64,000 nucleotides of DNA from Thermoprotei archaeon. Its GTDB lineage: Archaea > Thermoproteota > Thermoprotei > Thermofilales > B15-G2. Shown here piece after piece: positions 1 through 8,578 of the stretch. Within the stretch, counting starts at the first letter, position 1. Every line of letters starts with the position of its first letter. A program made the position numbers and the translations under genes. The stretch is taken from assembly GCA_003649445.1 (NCBI GenBank), contig QMRV01000005.1, forward strand, positions 1 through 64,000, in the 5' to 3' direction. The notes under the pieces are model-generated. The model worked only from the letters and a program-made list of their open reading frames with translations, was not told the DNA's origin and did not search any database.

Positions 1-2
1 AG

Positions 3-1196
3 AGCTCAGCTAACATAGACTTTATAGTTAAACCAGAGCAACCTGGCTCCTATACTATAGAGTTCAGAGTGCTTAGCAAGAAATGCGGAGTGCGAATAGA
101 AGATTCAAAAACAGTGAATGTTAATGTCGAAGTATTGAAGCCAGGTCCCTTTAAAGAAGGAGATATTACTCCGACCGAGGTCAGAGAAGGTGAAGAAACA
201 ACGTTCACAGTACTATTTGTTAACAAAGGAAGTGGCACGGCTAAAAATGTTGAAATAAGAGTTGTAGAAGCACAAGGTTTCGACATAATAAAGGGTTCAG
301 ATTCATCGCCAGATATCCCCTCGGGAGCCTATGGACATGCCCAAATAATACTAAAGCCGAGAGAAGGGGGACTTAAGCAAATAAAAGTTAAAGTAACTTA
401 CCGAGACGAGGTAGGCAAATACTATGAAGATACCTTATACTACCAAGTCAAAGTGCTTTCTTATTTAGGTGAAATCTCCGATATAAAACTGCCTAGTACT
501 CTAGTAATACAGAAGGCGTATACTTTAACTGTAGAAGTGCATAATACTGGCGACTTAGACTGCACATATGAAGTGAGAGTATCATCGAATCTTCCCGCAG
601 AAATAATGCCAAAGTCTCAGATAGTTTCAGTATCCAAGGGAAGTAGTGACATAGCGGAATTTACTATTAAGCCTGTGGAGAAAGGTACATTAGTGCTAAA
701 AGTAGAGCTCTATATAAAACACTTGGGGAAAAAAGTAGATTCTAAGACAGTATCAGCCCTAGCTAAAGAAGTATCACTGAAACTACAGGAAGTATCTCAG
801 AGCGAAATATATGTAAATGAAAAAGGATACATCAAAGTAACCCTAAGAAATACTGGAGACTTAGATGTAAACGCATTAATTAAAGTAACTATAGAAGGAA
901 AAACATACGAGGAAACAAAGTATATACCAGCAGGAGAAACGATAGAAGTCTCGATTCCAGTAGTATGCTCCAAAGAGGGAGATATCCCTGTAGAAATACA
1001 AGTATTGGATAAAAACACGGGTCTTATCTTGTGCACGTCAACAGCAGCAATTCATGTAAAATCGAAACTAATCTACTGGATAGCAGGAATCACTGCAGTG
1101 GTAGCAATAGTAATAGTAATCTTAGCGCTAATGTACTATAAAAGGAAAAAGAGCACTACTTTACCTCTCCCTCCTCCTCCACCACCGAGTAGCTAA
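3..1196 (+). CDS. CARDB-repeat surface protein, 3' part
   Basis: The frame is open from the left window edge, so the N-terminus is missing; about 397 residues are visible. They contain at least three beta-rich repeats of about 100 residues, each with a motif such as VNKGSGTAKNVEI, HNTGDLDCTYEV or RNTGDLDVNALI, typical of CARDB/COG1361 archaeal surface proteins. A hydrophobic segment (IYWIAGITAVVAIVIVILAL) lies about 25-45 residues before the stop, followed by a basic KRKK stop-transfer and a proline-rich cytoplasmic tail (LPLPPPPPPSS). I infer an extracellular protein anchored by one C-terminal helix. CARDB domains usually mediate cell-surface adhesion or assembly; the exact role is unknown. 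Confidence 0.8.
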   Translation, partial: SSANIDFIVKPEQPGSYTIEFRVLSKKCGVRIEDSKTVNVNVEVLKPGPFKEGDITPTEVREGEETTFTVLFVNKGSGTAKNVEIRVVEAQGFDIIKGSDSSPDIPSGAYGHAQIILKPREGGLKQIKVKVTYRDEVGKYYEDTLYYQVKVLSYLGEISDIKLPSTLVIQKAYTLTVEVHNTGDLDCTYEVRVSSNLPAEIMPKSQIVSVSKGSSDIAEFTIKPVEKGTLVLKVELYIKHLGKKVDSKTVSALAKEVSLKLQEVSQSEIYVNEKGYIKVTLRNTGDLDVNALIKVTIEGKTYEETKYIPAGETIEVSIPVVCSKEGDIPVEIQVLDKNTGLILCTSTAAIHVKSKLIYWIAGITAVVAIVIVILALMYYKRKKSTTLPLPPPPPPSS

Positions 1197-1410
1197 TTAT
1201 GTTTTTCTAAACTTTACTACCTAGTTTTTAACTTTTCTCAGCATATTTTGATACTACCACAAAAATCATATAGACTAAAACAAAATCGCTATGAATACTA
1301 GCACTTCAGATTTTTTATAAAGACTCATTCGATTTCTTTTTCTTTAAATCTCGTGTTCAATAATTTCCATAATTTTATAATTATTCTTAGGGAGACAATA
1401 TATTTCAAGC
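1197..1410. other. AT-rich intergenic spacer
   Basis: The two flanking genes converge here. I see no open frame, RNA-like GC-rich block or convincing repeat, only T-rich runs that could serve as terminators on either strand. Confidence 0.5.
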
Positions 1411-2142
1411 TTATTGAAGTTTTCTACAGGCTATTCTCATATATTTTCCTGTAGTCATCCAAAGTCTTTTAGAAGAGCCTTCCTTTACCTGTTTAACAAA
1501 TTTCTCCGCCCACTTCCAGTCTCTCTCGTATATATGGTAGCTATCTGCTATGTGAAGATAGTATCCTGGCTCTACTCCTATACTCTTCGCCACTAAGCGT
1601 TGCAGCTCTGTTAAAGCATACATGTTCATGAAGGCTGCTTTCATAGCATCATTGCTCCTCATATGTACGTGTAGAGCTAGTTTCTCATCGATTACCCTAA
1701 ACCAAAGTCTCTGGACGCATGGCGGCGAATCCGCGTTAATGTCTTTCCAAGGCATCCACGTTATTGCTTGAGCTCTCCTAGAGTAAGGTGTTTTTGAAAG
1801 CTTCTCAACAACGTACTTTATTTGATCAATTACTGTGCCGTCAGGCGTAGTATAATTGAAGAGTCTTTCGTGATAAGTGTAGTGCCAGTCTTTTCCTACT
1901 CTCCAGTCATTTACTCCCTCTAAGACTTCGTCTACATACTCAAAGAGCTGCTTTAGTTTTCCTACGACAACTCCCTTTAAGTGTATTCGCGGCTCAGAGA
2001 AAGGTTTCTCTACTCTAATAGCTATTGGCAAATCTAAGCTATATTCACCGTACTCAGTGTAAATTTTTGAGCCCTTTTCCCAGACAGCTACAATACTTTT
2101 CTCCCAAGCTTCAGGCAGAAACTCGGCTTTAATGAGCTCCAA
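1411..2142 (-). CDS. thyA: thymidylate synthase (ThyA family)
   Basis: This is probably the folate-dependent methylation of dUMP to dTMP. The 243-residue protein has the ThyA core: SPPCVQRLWFRV with the catalytic cysteine near residue 145, RSNDAMKAAFMNMYAL (the dUMP-binding RS.D...N segment), and DSYHIYERD near the C-terminus (family D.H.Y motif). It also has an N-terminal arginine-rich YSRRAQAITW segment. It is somewhat shorter than bacterial ThyA, as in archaeal homologues. The start is TTG at 2142, preceded by a purine-rich GTGGGGG. It stands alone, oriented with the downstream phosphodiesterase but separated from it. The family assignment is strong; activity is inferred. Confidence 0.85.
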   Translation of the reverse strand: MELIKAEFLPEAWEKSIVAVWEKGSKIYTEYGEYSLDLPIAIRVEKPFSEPRIHLKGVVVGKLKQLFEYVDEVLEGVNDWRVGKDWHYTYHERLFNYTTPDGTVIDQIKYVVEKLSKTPYSRRAQAITWMPWKDINADSPPCVQRLWFRVIDEKLALHVHMRSNDAMKAAFMNMYALTELQRLVAKSIGVEPGYYLHIADSYHIYERDWKWAEKFVKQVKEGSSKRLWMTTGKYMRIACRKLQ

Positions 2143-2255
2143 GCCCCCACTTAATCAACGGTTATTTTTAAGATAAGCTTGCTTAAAATCGAGTAGAAGT
2201 ATTATGAGAATGATATCTAAGTATTGAGAAAAAGCTAATTGCTCAGTGAACAGAG

Positions 2256-4220
2256 TTATTTGACTTGGTCTGTAACGTCTCCTTTGAGCACTAGCCTGAC
2301 TAAAGGAAACTTTCTAATTCTTTTTTCTCTTTTTACTTCAGAGATATCCCAGCCTTCAAGAAAATCGTAGAGTATTCTGCCTTGAGTATGTCGAGGAGGC
2401 AGTATTCCGAGCAAATACGATACAGTGGGAGCTACGTCTACTAGCTGGGCGGGCCCGAGGAAATCTACTGGGCGCTCGTAGCCTTCCTTTACTCCAGGAC
2501 CAGCTATTATCAAGACTCCGTAGTTAGACGAATATTCAGTTTCAGCAGTAGGTATTTGCGGGCCGTGATTTGCTCCGCCAACTGTAATAGAGCCGTCCCA
2601 TACTGAGTCAGCGCCCCAAGTAAAGCCCTGCGAGTACACGAAAACTACGTCGCCTACGTGAGGCCCCCATAAGCCTACTAGTGGAGCATCTTCTCTTTTC
2701 AGCACTAGAGCTACAGCGTACTCGCCATCCTGGTCACGGCACTCTCGCAGAGCCTCAATAACTTTCCTCCGGACTTCCTCGTATTCTTCATCTTCCACAA
2801 CGCCGTCCCTGTATCTACTCTTGAGATTCACGTAGACATTAGTTAAGTCTACGAAGACTTTGCTCTTAGACCAGTCTGGGACAAGCTTGCCGTTTTCTTT
2901 TTTAAGGTAGACAAGACCCTTTTCTGCTAACGCTTTAAGAATAGAGTACTTTTTCCTATTAGGTGAATTACCGTGATCTGACACAACTACGATGTATGTT
3001 CTATCGTCAAGCAAGTCGAGGAAACCACCCACTAATTTATCTGCAAGCCTGTATCCTGTTTCAAGAAGTCTCCACGCTTCCTCTGCTTTCGCGGGATCAT
3101 ATTTTCCTCCATAGGGGTCAGCTAGCCCTAAAACCTGGTGCTGAAGAGTATCGAGAAGGTGCCAGTGTAGGAAATATAGTGAAGCATTGTATTTCTCTAT
3201 GAGGTACTTGGAGGCATTGACAATCCAGTTTATTTGATACTCTATTTCCTCTACCCAAGTCTTTTCATCTATTAGTCCTGAGAAAAACACATGTGTCGCT
3301 ACTTCATTAATATATGGTCCGAATTTCTCGACGAGTTCTTCGGCTAATTCAGGCGGATACGTGAAGCCGCGGACAGGATATACTTGAGACCTATAGAGCC
3401 TTACTCTCGAAGCATCCTCTGATAGCTCTACAAGCTTAAACCTAATAGTCCCTACTTTCTCGCCGTCATCGAGAACAAATTTTTCCTTAATCCAAGGCGA
3501 CCACTCGCCAGGCTTTAACTCAAATAATTTGTCTTTATAGTCTTTGCTCCTCGATACAACACACCTATCGTATTTTCCCTTTTCACCTAGTACTAGCAAA
3601 TAGTATCTTACTGGCTCGCCAGGCCAATTAAGCAGTATTTCCAGCTCTGCTTCAAGAGGCTCAGGACTGCTTTCAGGTAGATGCTTCCAGTCCTTCGCTC
3701 TAGTTAACTCAATTGGCATCAGGTAGCGCGGAGCACGCGTCCCCGGGAGTTCTAGAGGTGGTTCAGGAGGATAATTTGTGTAGACGGCTGCTGAAGCTAA
3801 TTCAAAATAGTATGCTATTGGCGTATAAAACCAGTCTACGTAAATAACGTTTGGGCAAGTAGTAGGATATCCTATAAAGTTAAATAAGATACTAGTTAAA
3901 CCTTGCCTAGAAGCAGCTTCCCACAAGTACTCTGCTTTACACAAGTAGGAAGACATAGCTTCCCTTCCATATTTCTCTGTAACAGGTTCTCCTGGGTCAT
4001 GACGGCCCCACACAGCTATACCGTGTGTTCCAGGCCAGGCACCAGTAGCAATAGTAGTCCAATTCTCGGGAGTCTGAGCAGGTATAGCTGGTAAAGCCTT
4101 CGAGAAAGAACCACGTTCTAAAAGTTTCTTAAAATTAGGGCAAACCCCCTTCTCGGCAAACAATTTAATTAATTTAGGTGAAGCTGCATCGAGACCGAGT
4201 ATAATAGCCCTTTTACTCAC
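2256..4220 (-). CDS. alkaline phosphatase superfamily type I phosphodiesterase
   Basis: A 654-residue predicted metal-dependent hydrolase of the type I phosphodiesterase/nucleotide pyrophosphatase family. The N-terminal AIILGLDAASP gives the first metal Asp; AQTPENWTTIATGAWPGTHG holds the likely nucleophile Thr near residue 50; VVVSDHGNSP (about residue 415) and the later GANHGPQIPT supply the other metal-binding Asp and His residues. The C-terminal block DVAPTVSYLLGILPP is typical of the fold. No signal peptide is visible, so the enzyme is probably cytoplasmic. Paralogous to the gene at 39527-41452. Substrate is unknown; phosphate diesters, pyrophosphates or phosphonates are all possible. 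Confidence 0.85.
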   Translation of the reverse strand: MSKRAIILGLDAASPKLIKLFAEKGVCPNFKKLLERGSFSKALPAIPAQTPENWTTIATGAWPGTHGIAVWGRHDPGEPVTEKYGREAMSSYLCKAEYLWEAASRQGLTSILFNFIGYPTTCPNVIYVDWFYTPIAYYFELASAAVYTNYPPEPPLELPGTRAPRYLMPIELTRAKDWKHLPESSPEPLEAELEILLNWPGEPVRYYLLVLGEKGKYDRCVVSRSKDYKDKLFELKPGEWSPWIKEKFVLDDGEKVGTIRFKLVELSEDASRVRLYRSQVYPVRGFTYPPELAEELVEKFGPYINEVATHVFFSGLIDEKTWVEEIEYQINWIVNASKYLIEKYNASLYFLHWHLLDTLQHQVLGLADPYGGKYDPAKAEEAWRLLETGYRLADKLVGGFLDLLDDRTYIVVVSDHGNSPNRKKYSILKALAEKGLVYLKKENGKLVPDWSKSKVFVDLTNVYVNLKSRYRDGVVEDEEYEEVRRKVIEALRECRDQDGEYAVALVLKREDAPLVGLWGPHVGDVVFVYSQGFTWGADSVWDGSITVGGANHGPQIPTAETEYSSNYGVLIIAGPGVKEGYERPVDFLGPAQLVDVAPTVSYLLGILPPRHTQGRILYDFLEGWDISEVKREKRIRKFPLVRLVLKGDVTDQVK

Positions 4221-4265
4221 ATAGAATAATGTTTTCAGAGTATAAAAGAATAAACTATTTTTCTT

Positions 4266-4454
4266 TCACTGAACAGGCTTTTCTTGAGTAGCTGGTGCAG
4301 GAGGGACAGGTTGAGGAGGCGCTTGAGCGAAAAGTCTGCGGCGTTTTCCGTGTCTATGTCGATGCCTCCATCTCCACCGCCACCTTAATCTTCTAAGCCA
4401 CCTGAACATCAAGAGTATATTATGAGCATATGCTAATAAATTTTCCCTAAGCAT
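4266..4454 (-). CDS. possible small arginine-rich protein
   Basis: A 62-residue reading frame with a short hydrophobic start (MLRENLLAYAHNILLMFRWL), a low-complexity basic centre of alternating Trp, Arg and His, and a proline-rich tail (PPQPVPPAPATQ). The tail resembles the proline-rich ends of proteins at both 1.2 kb and 7.6 kb. The DNA under the basic centre is a simple GGTGGC-type repeat, so the frame may be a low-complexity artefact. It lies divergent to the antitoxin at 4499. I do not recognise a family. Confidence 0.3.
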   Translation of the reverse strand: MLRENLLAYAHNILLMFRWLRRLRWRWRWRHRHRHGKRRRLFAQAPPQPVPPAPATQEKPVQ

Positions 4455-4473
4455 GATGCAAAAGAATATATCC

Positions 4474-4493
4474 TATGTACTACGTAGTACATA
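4474..4493. promoter_or_regulatory. perfect 20-bp palindrome, likely antitoxin operator
   Basis: TATGTACTACGTAGTACATA is an exact palindrome ending 5 bases before the ATG of the AbrB-type antitoxin at 4499. It contains the half-sites GTACTAC and GTAGTAC. The same half-sites, as an inverted pair with a 4-base gap, sit just upstream of the paralogous antitoxin at 15354. Autoregulation by the antitoxin is the usual arrangement in VapBC operons. Confidence 0.7.
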
Positions 4494-4498
4494 TAGCT

Positions 4499-4738
4499 AT
4501 GGCTTTCTTAGTGAAAATTACTCGCAAATACCAGATAACAATACCGAAGGAGATTAGAGAGAAACTAAATCTGAGAGTAGGGGATCTTCTGAAAGTAGAG
4601 CTAGAAGACGACAAAATAGTACTGAGACCTTTAATTAAACGCGAAAAAGATCCTCTAGAAGAAATGCTCAATTTAGTAAAAGAGCCCCTAGATATCGATG
4701 CAGTTAAACTAGTAGAGGAGTCATGGAATGAAGATTAA
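4499..4738 (+). CDS. AbrB/SpoVT-type antitoxin (VapB-like)
   Basis: A 79-residue predicted antitoxin and transcriptional autorepressor. Residues 1-45 form a swapped-hairpin AbrB domain (VKITRKYQITIPKEIREKL then VGDLLKVELEDDKIVLRPL). The C-terminal tail (DIDAVKLVEESW) is the likely toxin-binding segment. I chose the ATG at 4499 rather than an earlier in-frame ATG at 4475, because the earlier one lies within the palindromic operator and adds residues that do not fit the domain. The gene overlaps the PIN toxin by 11 bases. The closest relative in this window is the antitoxin at 15091-15354, with the same tail motif. Confidence 0.85.
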   Translation: MAFLVKITRKYQITIPKEIREKLNLRVGDLLKVELEDDKIVLRPLIKREKDPLEEMLNLVKEPLDIDAVKLVEESWNED

Positions 4739-5222
4739 AGCATATATTGATACGAATATTTTCATATACGCCATAGTAAAGCACCCGCTCTTAGGCGAAA
4801 CCTGCACCAGAATACTCAGAGACATGAAAAACAAAGTCTACGAAGCCTACGGATCCCACCTAGTAGCAATAGAACTCATGGGAGCTCTCTCAAAAATAAA
4901 TCCCTCTTCAGCTAAAAGAGCTCTAAAACTCTACTTAGCTTTAGACTTAACTATCGTTCCTTTAACAGAAGAAGTTCTCACTTTAGCAGCAACAATAAAT
5001 GAAGTAGTTAATATAAAATACGATGCAGTTCATGCAGCAATAACAATGTTGAACAATATACCAGTAGTAATAACAAATGATAGAGACGACTGGCTTAAAC
5101 TAGCCGAGAACTTCGATAAAGTATTATCTAAAGTATCTGAAGAAGGGTACAGAGTGAGTTTAAAAGATATAAAAATTGTTACTCCAAACCTTTACTTAAT
5201 GTGGCTTTCAAAAACTCTATAG
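4728..5222 (+). CDS. PIN-domain ribonuclease toxin (VapC)
   Basis: A 164-residue PIN-domain protein, predicted Mg2+-dependent endoribonuclease. The first acidic motif is YIDTNIFIYAI near residue 8; a Glu sits in the middle (VAIELMGALS); the C-terminal acids lie in KYDAVHAAI and VVITNDRDDW. All expected acidic positions are present, so it looks active. It is translated from an ATG inside the last codons of the antitoxin. The paralogue at 14655-15137 keeps the same arrangement. Target RNA is unknown. Confidence 0.85.
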   Translation: MKIKAYIDTNIFIYAIVKHPLLGETCTRILRDMKNKVYEAYGSHLVAIELMGALSKINPSSAKRALKLYLALDLTIVPLTEEVLTLAATINEVVNIKYDAVHAAITMLNNIPVVITNDRDDWLKLAENFDKVLSKVSEEGYRVSLKDIKIVTPNLYLMWLSKTL

Positions 5223-5272
5223 CTAACTAGTTGCTGAAGAACTGTCTAGTACTTTTAAGCGGTCAAAGAATC

Positions 5273-5290
5273 TGAATCATTTTTGATTCA
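5273..5290. terminator. small perfect hairpin
   Basis: TGAATCA and TGATTCA pair perfectly around a TTTT loop, about 50 bases after the PIN toxin stop. It may help end transcription or stabilise the 3' end. The evidence is only the inverted repeat. Confidence 0.35.
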
Positions 5291-5397
5291 AGAATAATTA
5301 AAGTAAAGGAAGTTGAAGAAAAGATTTTTCTGCTTATATTCATATTTTCAGTAATTTTCATTAGGCTTTACTCTTAATCAATAAATATATATTTTAA

Positions 5398-5800
5398 GGT
5401 CGAAAAGCAGTATCTCTAGTAATCGCAATAATCTTAATCTTAGTGATCACTATAGCTGTAGCACTAATTTTCTACTTATGGATAGTAGGATATATTAGTT
5501 CAACAAAAGACCTTATCAGGGCTACGGCTTAATTAAAATAGAGGGAATAGAGTACAAAGGAGAGTCTGACGGCTACTGCATTTACTACCTTTGGATAAGG
5601 CACATTGGCGAGTATAAAATCAATGTCACAGAAGTCTATTTCATAGATCCTACTACTGGCACAGTAGTATATAGGACTCAGTGGACTAGAACATGGACAA
5701 TAGAGCCATATACAGTCTACTACCTGTGGATAAGTATACTCAAAGGAGCTATAGAAAGAGGAAATAAATACGTGATAAAAGTTATAGCTTATGGACCTAG
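5398..5800 (+). pseudogene. type IV pilin-like protein, broken
   Basis: From 5398 a frame reads GRKAVSLVIAIILILVIT and on through a hydrophobic helix to a stop at 5530. This is a classical class III (prepilin peptidase) signal with a helix, but no start codon survives: a stop lies just upstream. From about 5520 the protein continues in another frame as GYGLIKIEGIEYKGES and then runs without a stop through to 5800, where it passes directly into the 3' part of an Lrp-type regulator. The pilin has therefore lost its start, suffered a one-base shift near 5520, and lost its C-terminus at a junction with the regulator. Confidence 0.75.
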
Positions 5801-6164
5801 AGAACTCGGTATAACCGAGGCAGCTGTCCGCAAGCGTATTAAAAAACTTGAAGAAAAGAAAGTTATCTTAGGCTACAGAGCTATTGTCGACTACAAGAAA
5901 CTAAACATGGTTTGCTCATACACAGGCGTAGACGTTGAGCCCGAAGCTCTAATAAAAAACACGATAAAAGAGCTTAAGAAAATCAAGGAAATAGTTTCAC
6001 TTTACTTAACCACAGGAGACCACAATATATTAGCAGAGATAATCTGTAGAAACATAAGTGAACTCGATGAAATACATAATAAAATAGCTAGTCTGCTTGG
6101 CATTAAAAGAATATGTCCTGCAATAGTAACCGAGATAATTGAGCTAAAAGACTTAGAACTATAG
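5772..6164 (+). pseudogene. Lrp/AsnC-type regulator lacking its N-terminus
   Basis: From RELGITEAAVRKRIKKLEEK onward this is the second half of an Lrp/AsnC helix-turn-helix followed by the full ligand-binding (RAM-like) domain (VVSLYLTTGDHNILAEI, ending VTEIIEL). The first helices of the DNA-binding domain are missing; in their place the frame enters from the preceding pilin fragment (KVIAYG). A 130-residue product could start at the GTG at 5772, but it would lack a complete DNA-binding fold. Best read as a deletion fusion, not a working regulator. Confidence 0.7.
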
Positions 6165-6165
6165 T

Positions 6166-6999
6166 CTAAGAACCACTTTTCTTTAAAACAATAACGGCTA
6201 TTTCCGGTGGAGCAAAAAACCTAATAGGTAGAATACTCGTCCCCAATCCTCTATTAACGTACATGTATGTCCCATTGACTAAGAAAAGTCCATGCACATA
6301 CTTTTTATAGCGAGCTGGCAGAGGCACGAAAAGAGGATCTACAAATGGCACTACTACTTGTCCTCCATGAGTATGTCCAGCCAACACTAAATCCACTTTA
6401 CCAGTAGCTTCTCCTATAATCTGAGGAGAATGTGCTAATAGTATCTTAGTAGAGTTCTGTGGAATATTTTCGAGAGCTTTAGATAAGTTACTTCGACGAG
6501 TATAAGGGTCGTCTACTCCTACAACATACAGTGAACTTTTACCTCTACTTACTACAGCATAATTGTTTACTAAGACAACAACATTTTCAAGGGAACAGAG
6601 TTTGTGCAAAAGAATTTTCGAAGCTCCACTAGAATAATCCCAGTTACCTAAAACAATAAAAACTTTAGCTATTGAGGCAAGCTTTTTAATAAAATCTACA
6701 GCTTCTTCAACACTATGCTTACTAGATACAATATCTCCTGTAAAAACAATAAGATCAGGTTTTATTTCCTTAACTTTACTTAATACAAGGTCGTCTCTTA
6801 GTTTTAAATGAAATTCTCCAAAGTGAGTATCAGATAAGTGAACTATTCTATATCCATTAAAGTCTCCAGGAAGATTCTTTAGCTTTACTTCAACTGCGAC
6901 GACAATTATAGCGAAATTAGGTTCTACTATAAGTGAGTAAAAAGCAAAAAGAATTATAAGTAAGAGCAATAGCACTTTTGTTCTTTTCATAACCAGCAT
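6166..6999 (-). CDS. membrane-anchored calcineurin-like metallophosphoesterase
   Basis: A 277-residue predicted phosphohydrolase of the YaeI/COG1408 type. Residues 8-36 are hydrophobic and likely an N-terminal anchor. The five metal-binding motifs are in order: SDTHFG (about residue 57), VFTGDIV, LGNWDY, LLAHSPQ and AGHTHGGQ. The C-terminal block VNRGLGTSILPIRFF is typical of this subfamily, whose bacterial members act on UDP-diacylglucosamine or other phospholipid-linked substrates. The archaeal substrate is unknown. It ends one base after the truncated Lrp gene (convergent) and starts 18 bases from the divergent Nudix gene. Confidence 0.85.
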   Translation of the reverse strand: MLVMKRTKVLLLLLIILFAFYSLIVEPNFAIIVVAVEVKLKNLPGDFNGYRIVHLSDTHFGEFHLKLRDDLVLSKVKEIKPDLIVFTGDIVSSKHSVEEAVDFIKKLASIAKVFIVLGNWDYSSGASKILLHKLCSLENVVVLVNNYAVVSRGKSSLYVVGVDDPYTRRSNLSKALENIPQNSTKILLAHSPQIIGEATGKVDLVLAGHTHGGQVVVPFVDPLFVPLPARYKKYVHGLFLVNGTYMYVNRGLGTSILPIRFFAPPEIAVIVLKKSGS

Positions 7000-7017
7000 T
7001 AGCTCGCAGACAAAAAT

Positions 7018-7497
7018 ATGTTTAACTTACTTGAAAGCTTTTTTAGTACTTCGAAATACTACAGTGTGTCTACTAGACTTTATCCAAAATTCGCTATAGC
7101 GGCTGTGGGCGCAGTTGTATTAAAAAACGGCAGAATTCTCTTAATTAAAAGAGGTAAAGAACCTGGAAAAGGCTTATGGAGCATACCGGGAGGAGCAGTA
7201 CAGGCAGGTGAAAGACTAGAGGAAGCTGTTTTAAGGGAACTTTACGAAGAAACAGGGCTCACAGGTAAAGTAGGTGAACTTATTCACATAGAGGAAGCAA
7301 TAATAAGAGAAGACAGTAAAGTAAAGTAACATTACGTTATACTATACTACACAGTAGCAAATATTAGCGGGTACCTTAGAGCATCAGGCGACGTTACTGA
7401 AGTGAGGTGGTTCAGCTTAACTGAAGCAGAGTCCTTGAAAAATATTACTCCAGGTACGAAAAAAGTATTAAGTAAAGTAAAGTGCTTTAAAAACTAA
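7018..7497 (+). pseudogene. Nudix hydrolase with an in-frame nonsense codon
   Basis: The N-terminal part has a complete Nudix box, GGAVQAGERLEEAVLRELYE followed by ETGL, which would coordinate Mg2+ for hydrolysis of a nucleoside diphosphate derivative. A TAA at 7327-7329 stops translation after ...SKVK, yet the same frame continues as HYVILYYTVANISG and then EVRWFSLTEAESLKN to a natural stop at 7495-7497. Family members normally have an aromatic residue at the stop position, so one substitution of TAT or TAC to TAA explains it. The 103-residue product lacks the C-terminal strands and is probably inactive. Confidence 0.8.
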
Positions 7498-7632
7498 GCA
7501 TACTTTAGTAAATTTTATGCTAAAAGTAGAGCAAACAATCGTATTCTTTAATTAGACTTAAGGTAAAGTACACTAACTTTCAATCCTAAAAGAATATATA
7601 CTAGCAGATAATAATGCTAACAGGTGTAAGTT

Positions 7633-8013
7633 ATGGCAGTCCAACCTCCACCACCTCCACCACCACCGAGTCCAAGCAGTGGAGCATCCAGCGAAAGCAG
7701 AGTATTCGGGCTAATAGCATGGTTACTCGGAATAATAGGAGCAATTATTGCTTTAGTACTCAAGCCTAACGATAGATTTGTTAAATTCCATGCCATGCAG
7801 AGTCTAGTATTCTCAATAGGCTTAATCATACTGTACATTATCTTCATAGCTTTAGCACATATTCCCTACATAGGCTTAATTTTCGCTATTCTAACACCTC
7901 TTATAGGGCTATTAGGGCTCATTGTCGCGATCATAGGAGCAATTAAAGCATATCAAGGAGAGTGGTTCAGACTACCAATAGTATACGATATAGCGACAAA
8001 ACTAGGTATTTAA
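7633..8013 (+). CDS. small DUF4870/Tic20-like membrane protein
   Basis: A 126-residue protein with a proline-rich cytoplasmic head (residues 4-16, eight prolines in a row then SPSSG) followed by about three transmembrane helices (residues 25-45, 58-80 and 82-105). The segment KPNDRFVKFHAMQSL is the signature of DUF4870-type proteins (Tic20-like), which carry FHA.QS between helices 1 and 2. Function is unknown. It has its own spacer on both sides and no obvious operon partner. The proline stretch recalls the tail of the surface protein at the left edge. Confidence 0.75.
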   Translation: MAVQPPPPPPPPSPSSGASSESRVFGLIAWLLGIIGAIIALVLKPNDRFVKFHAMQSLVFSIGLIILYIIFIALAHIPYIGLIFAILTPLIGLLGLIVAIIGAIKAYQGEWFRLPIVYDIATKLGI

Positions 8014-8231
8014 GCAATATTTACTATTTAAAATATTTTTTAAAACTATTACTATCTCCTAAAATCAGTTTAAAGGGAATTAAATTATATAAAAATGCTA
8101 GCCTAAATAATCAATAGCAGATCCAATAAATATCTAATGCTCAATATATTTAAAAGTATAGTTAGCTTCACATAAGCGCGAGAGGTCTCTACTTCATGAA
8201 TGCATATAAGAGCTTAAATATTCATTCATGG

Positions 8232-8438
8232 ATGCTTGCTATTGAGTTAAGAAATATCGTCAAAAAGTATGGCAAGACAGTTGCTCTTAAAGGATCATAT
8301 CTTCAAATAAAGTGCGGTGAGATATATGGTCTGCTAGGATTTAATGGAGCTGGCAAAACAATTACTCTAAAGATTCTTGCAGGGCTCCTTACACCTGATG
8401 AGGGAGAAGCCTATGTTATGGGCTACAATGTACAGTAA
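8232..8438 (+). pseudogene. ABC transporter ATPase, N-terminal fragment
   Basis: About 68 residues of an ABC-type ATPase: MLAIELRNIVKKYGKTVALK, the Walker A region GFNGAGKTITLKILAGLLTP and the following EGEAYVMGYNV strand. The frame then stops at 8436, before the Q-loop, signature, Walker B and H-loop, so about 70 per cent of the domain is missing. Walker A has F in place of the usual P. I see no rest of the domain downstream, only a short unrelated-looking open stretch before the Nfn genes. Confidence 0.75.
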
Positions 8439-8578
8439 TTATCCTAATAGGGCCTCCAATAAAAGGAAATTCCGGATACCAAGTGCTTGTAGATGTCAGA
8501 AGACTTTCTTATATTGAAGAAGTTCACATTTTTCGACAGAGATATGCTTAAAAATGCACTTATTAATTACAATGACAG

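Noticed and set aside
8439..8578. Short open stretch (GPPIKGNSGYQVLVDVRRLS) after the ABC fragment
   Set aside because: Under 40 residues, no start and no recognisable family; noted but not called.
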